This document shows positions 6,011-6,949 of a stretch of DNA of 6,949 bases, piece by piece. The stretch comes from Deltaproteobacteria bacterium RBG_13_52_11. GTDB taxonomy: Bacteria > Desulfobacterota > B13-G15 > RBG-16-54-18. The notes below the pieces were generated by a model. It was not told the DNA's origin. It made no database searches and saw only the letters and a program-made list of their open reading frames with translations. The first letter of the stretch is position 1. Every line of letters begins with the position of its first letter. The stretch is taken from the NCBI GenBank assembly GCA_001797745.1, contig MGQF01000003.1, positions 40,083 to 47,031 of the forward strand, given 5' to 3'. The translations under genes and the position numbers were made by a program.

Positions 6011-6036
6011 AAAAAGGCTCTGAAAAGCCTCTTTTT
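6011..6036 (-). terminator. Hairpin plus T-run between the ABC ATPase and TPR genes (terminator or attenuator)
   Basis: On the - strand AGGCT (6030-6026) and AGCCT (6019-6015) form a 5-bp stem with a six-base loop. The stem can extend by A-T pairs past one bulged G, and TTTTT follows (6015-6011). It resembles a terminator for the ABC operon, but AAGGAGG of the TPR gene begins only three bases after the T-run, so it may act as an attenuator or a 5' stabilising hairpin. The + strand also ends in TTTTTT. Upstream on the - strand, A+T-rich TATATTTATATC (6049-6038) could hold a -10 box. Confidence 0.5.
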
Positions 6037-6087
6037 TGATATAAATATACCCTTTCAAATGAGGCACGTATAGAGAGATTTTTCCGC

Positions 6088-6840
6088 CTAGGTAAGGCCT
6101 CCCTCTTTTCTTCGCTTTTGTACTCGATACGGCAGTATCCCCGCTTCTGCCGGACGCCGCAGCTCCGTTTCTTCGTCCGCAAGCCGTCCGTCGGAGAGTC
6201 TGATGAGCCTCCGGGCATAGTGTGCATACTCATTGCTGTGCGTCACCATGATCACCGTTATCCCTTCGCGGTTCAACATGGCGAGCAGCTTCATGATCTC
6301 GGCACCGGTGTGCGTATCAAGGTTGCCCGTCGGTTCGTCGGCAAGGATGATGGGCGGATGGTTGACGATCGCCCGGGCAATAGCGACACGCTCCTGCTCG
6401 CCGCCGGAGATCTGATTTGGCAAGCGGGTTTCCTTGTCAGGGAGGCCCACGCGTGCCAGCGCTTCAATGGCTGTGGAAAGCTTTTTTTTCTTGTTCATCT
6501 TCACGATGGCCAGTGGCAGCATGACGTTTTCCGCGAGCGTCAGGTAGGGGAGGAGGTGAAAGTTCTGAAAGACGAAGCCTATGGACCTCTTTCGAAAATC
6601 GGCGCGCTCATCGGACGTGAGGGCGTAGACGTCAAGCCCGTCCACGAGAAACCTCCCCGATGTTGGCGAATTTAGGCCGCCCAGCATGGAGAGAAGGGTC
6701 GACTTGCCGGAACCTGACTCGCCCATAATGGCCACAAATTCGCCTGCGTCGATGCCGAGGGTGACGCCGCCGACTGCGGTGATTGTTGCTTCTCCAATGC
6801 CGTACTGCTTAATCAGGTTTTTTGCATTTATGTAACTCAT
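6088..6840 (-). CDS. ABC transporter ATP-binding protein, LolD/MacB type (250 aa)
   Basis: This cytosolic ATPase powers an FtsX-like permease. Members of the family release lipoproteins from the inner membrane (LolD), export peptides or macrolides (MacB) or act in cell division (FtsE); which applies cannot be told. Walker A is GESGSGKST (40-48), the Q-loop is Q92 in FVFQNFHLLP, the signature is ISGGEQER (144-151, the usual LSGG with Ile), Walker B is IILADEP (164-170) with GNLD as D-loop, and H201 is the H-loop. All catalytic residues are present. FHLLPYLTLAENVMLPL (94-110) is typical of the MacB/LolD group. A Lys-rich KMNKKKK (114-120) precedes the helical subdomain, and the last 25 residues form a basic extension not seen in minimal LolD (about 230 residues). 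AAGGAG (6853-6848) is 7 bases before the ATG. It follows the permease gene after 11 bases. Confidence 0.93.
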   Translation of the reverse strand: MSYINAKNLIKQYGIGEATITAVGGVTLGIDAGEFVAIMGESGSGKSTLLSMLGGLNSPTSGRFLVDGLDVYALTSDERADFRKRSIGFVFQNFHLLPYLTLAENVMLPLAIVKMNKKKKLSTAIEALARVGLPDKETRLPNQISGGEQERVAIARAIVNHPPIILADEPTGNLDTHTGAEIMKLLAMLNREGITVIMVTHSNEYAHYARRLIRLSDGRLADEETELRRPAEAGILPYRVQKRRKEGGLT

Positions 6841-6851
6841 GATTTTTCTCC

Positions 6852-6949
6852 TTACAGTGCCCTCAGGGCTTCGTTAGGGTCGAGCCGCGACGCCATCAGG
6901 GCCGGATACAGGCTTGCGGCGATCCCGAGCATGATCGAGGCGAGGAACG
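6852..6949 (-). CDS. FtsX/MacB-type ABC transporter permease, C-terminal end only
   Basis: This short frame, running in from the right edge, encodes 31 residues and a TAA stop. It contains part of the last membrane helix (FLASIMLGIAASLYPALMAS) and ends RLDPNEALRAL, the characteristic C-terminus of LolC/LolE/MacB/FtsX-like permeases (YPA..A..LDP.EALR). It is the membrane partner of the downstream ATPase. Its stop codon overlaps the ATPase ribosome binding site (TAAGGAG), pointing to one operon with coupled translation. The rest of the gene lies outside the window. Confidence 0.85.
   Translation of the reverse strand, partial: FLASIMLGIAASLYPALMASRLDPNEALRAL

Noticed and set aside
6118..6675. 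185-codon + strand frame opposite the ABC ATPase
   Set aside because: It is antisense to a gene with all ABC motifs intact.
1..6949. CRISPR array, tRNA, rRNA, insertion sequence, attachment site or riboswitch
   Set aside because: I scanned by eye for regular direct repeats, tRNA-like cloverleaf ends, transposase motifs and known riboswitch cores, and found none.

Overview
The window looks like ordinary bacterial chromosome, probably from an uncultured anaerobe of the Desulfobacterota/Nitrospirota/Methylomirabilota kind. That placement is an inference from the type of PurC, a small bacterial RRM protein, and a conserved-TM-helix membrane protein; no marker here fixes the taxon. There is no rRNA, tRNA, CRISPR array, insertion sequence or phage gene. 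Coding density is moderate, with intergenic gaps of about 90 to 235 bases.

Left part, + strand: the 3' three quarters of purC (SAICAR synthetase, purine biosynthesis) runs in from the left edge and ends at a hairpin/T-run terminator. Next come a 78-residue orphan protein carrying a P-loop-like GHVGAGKS motif and then a 469-residue B12-binding-type radical SAM enzyme. The radical SAM gene is clearly more A+T-rich than purC and stands alone.

Middle: a convergent spacer leads to a - strand gene for a single-RRM RNA-binding protein. Its reading frame has no usual start codon at the expected place. It most likely starts at ATT, overlapping by one base the stop of a 32-codon upstream ORF that has its own good Shine-Dalgarno. 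A divergent spacer then separates it from a 528-residue + strand membrane protein. That protein is built from six degenerate conserved-TM-helix repeats, lacks the MscS beta domain, and ends in a strongly basic tail.

Right part, - strand: read in its own direction, the 3' end of an FtsX/MacB-type permease is followed after 11 bases by its LolD/MacB-type ATPase. A hairpin/U-run and then a secreted TPR protein follow. The ATPase and permease form an operon for an ABC export or lipoprotein-release system. The TPR protein may or may not be cotranscribed, because a terminator-like hairpin sits directly ahead of its ribosome binding site. The TPR gene and the membrane-protein gene converge on a spacer holding a strong hairpin.

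I see no clearly new multi-gene system. The items most worth a second look are the RRM gene's start/upstream-ORF arrangement, the mini P-loop orphan protein, and the six-repeat membrane protein with its basic tail.
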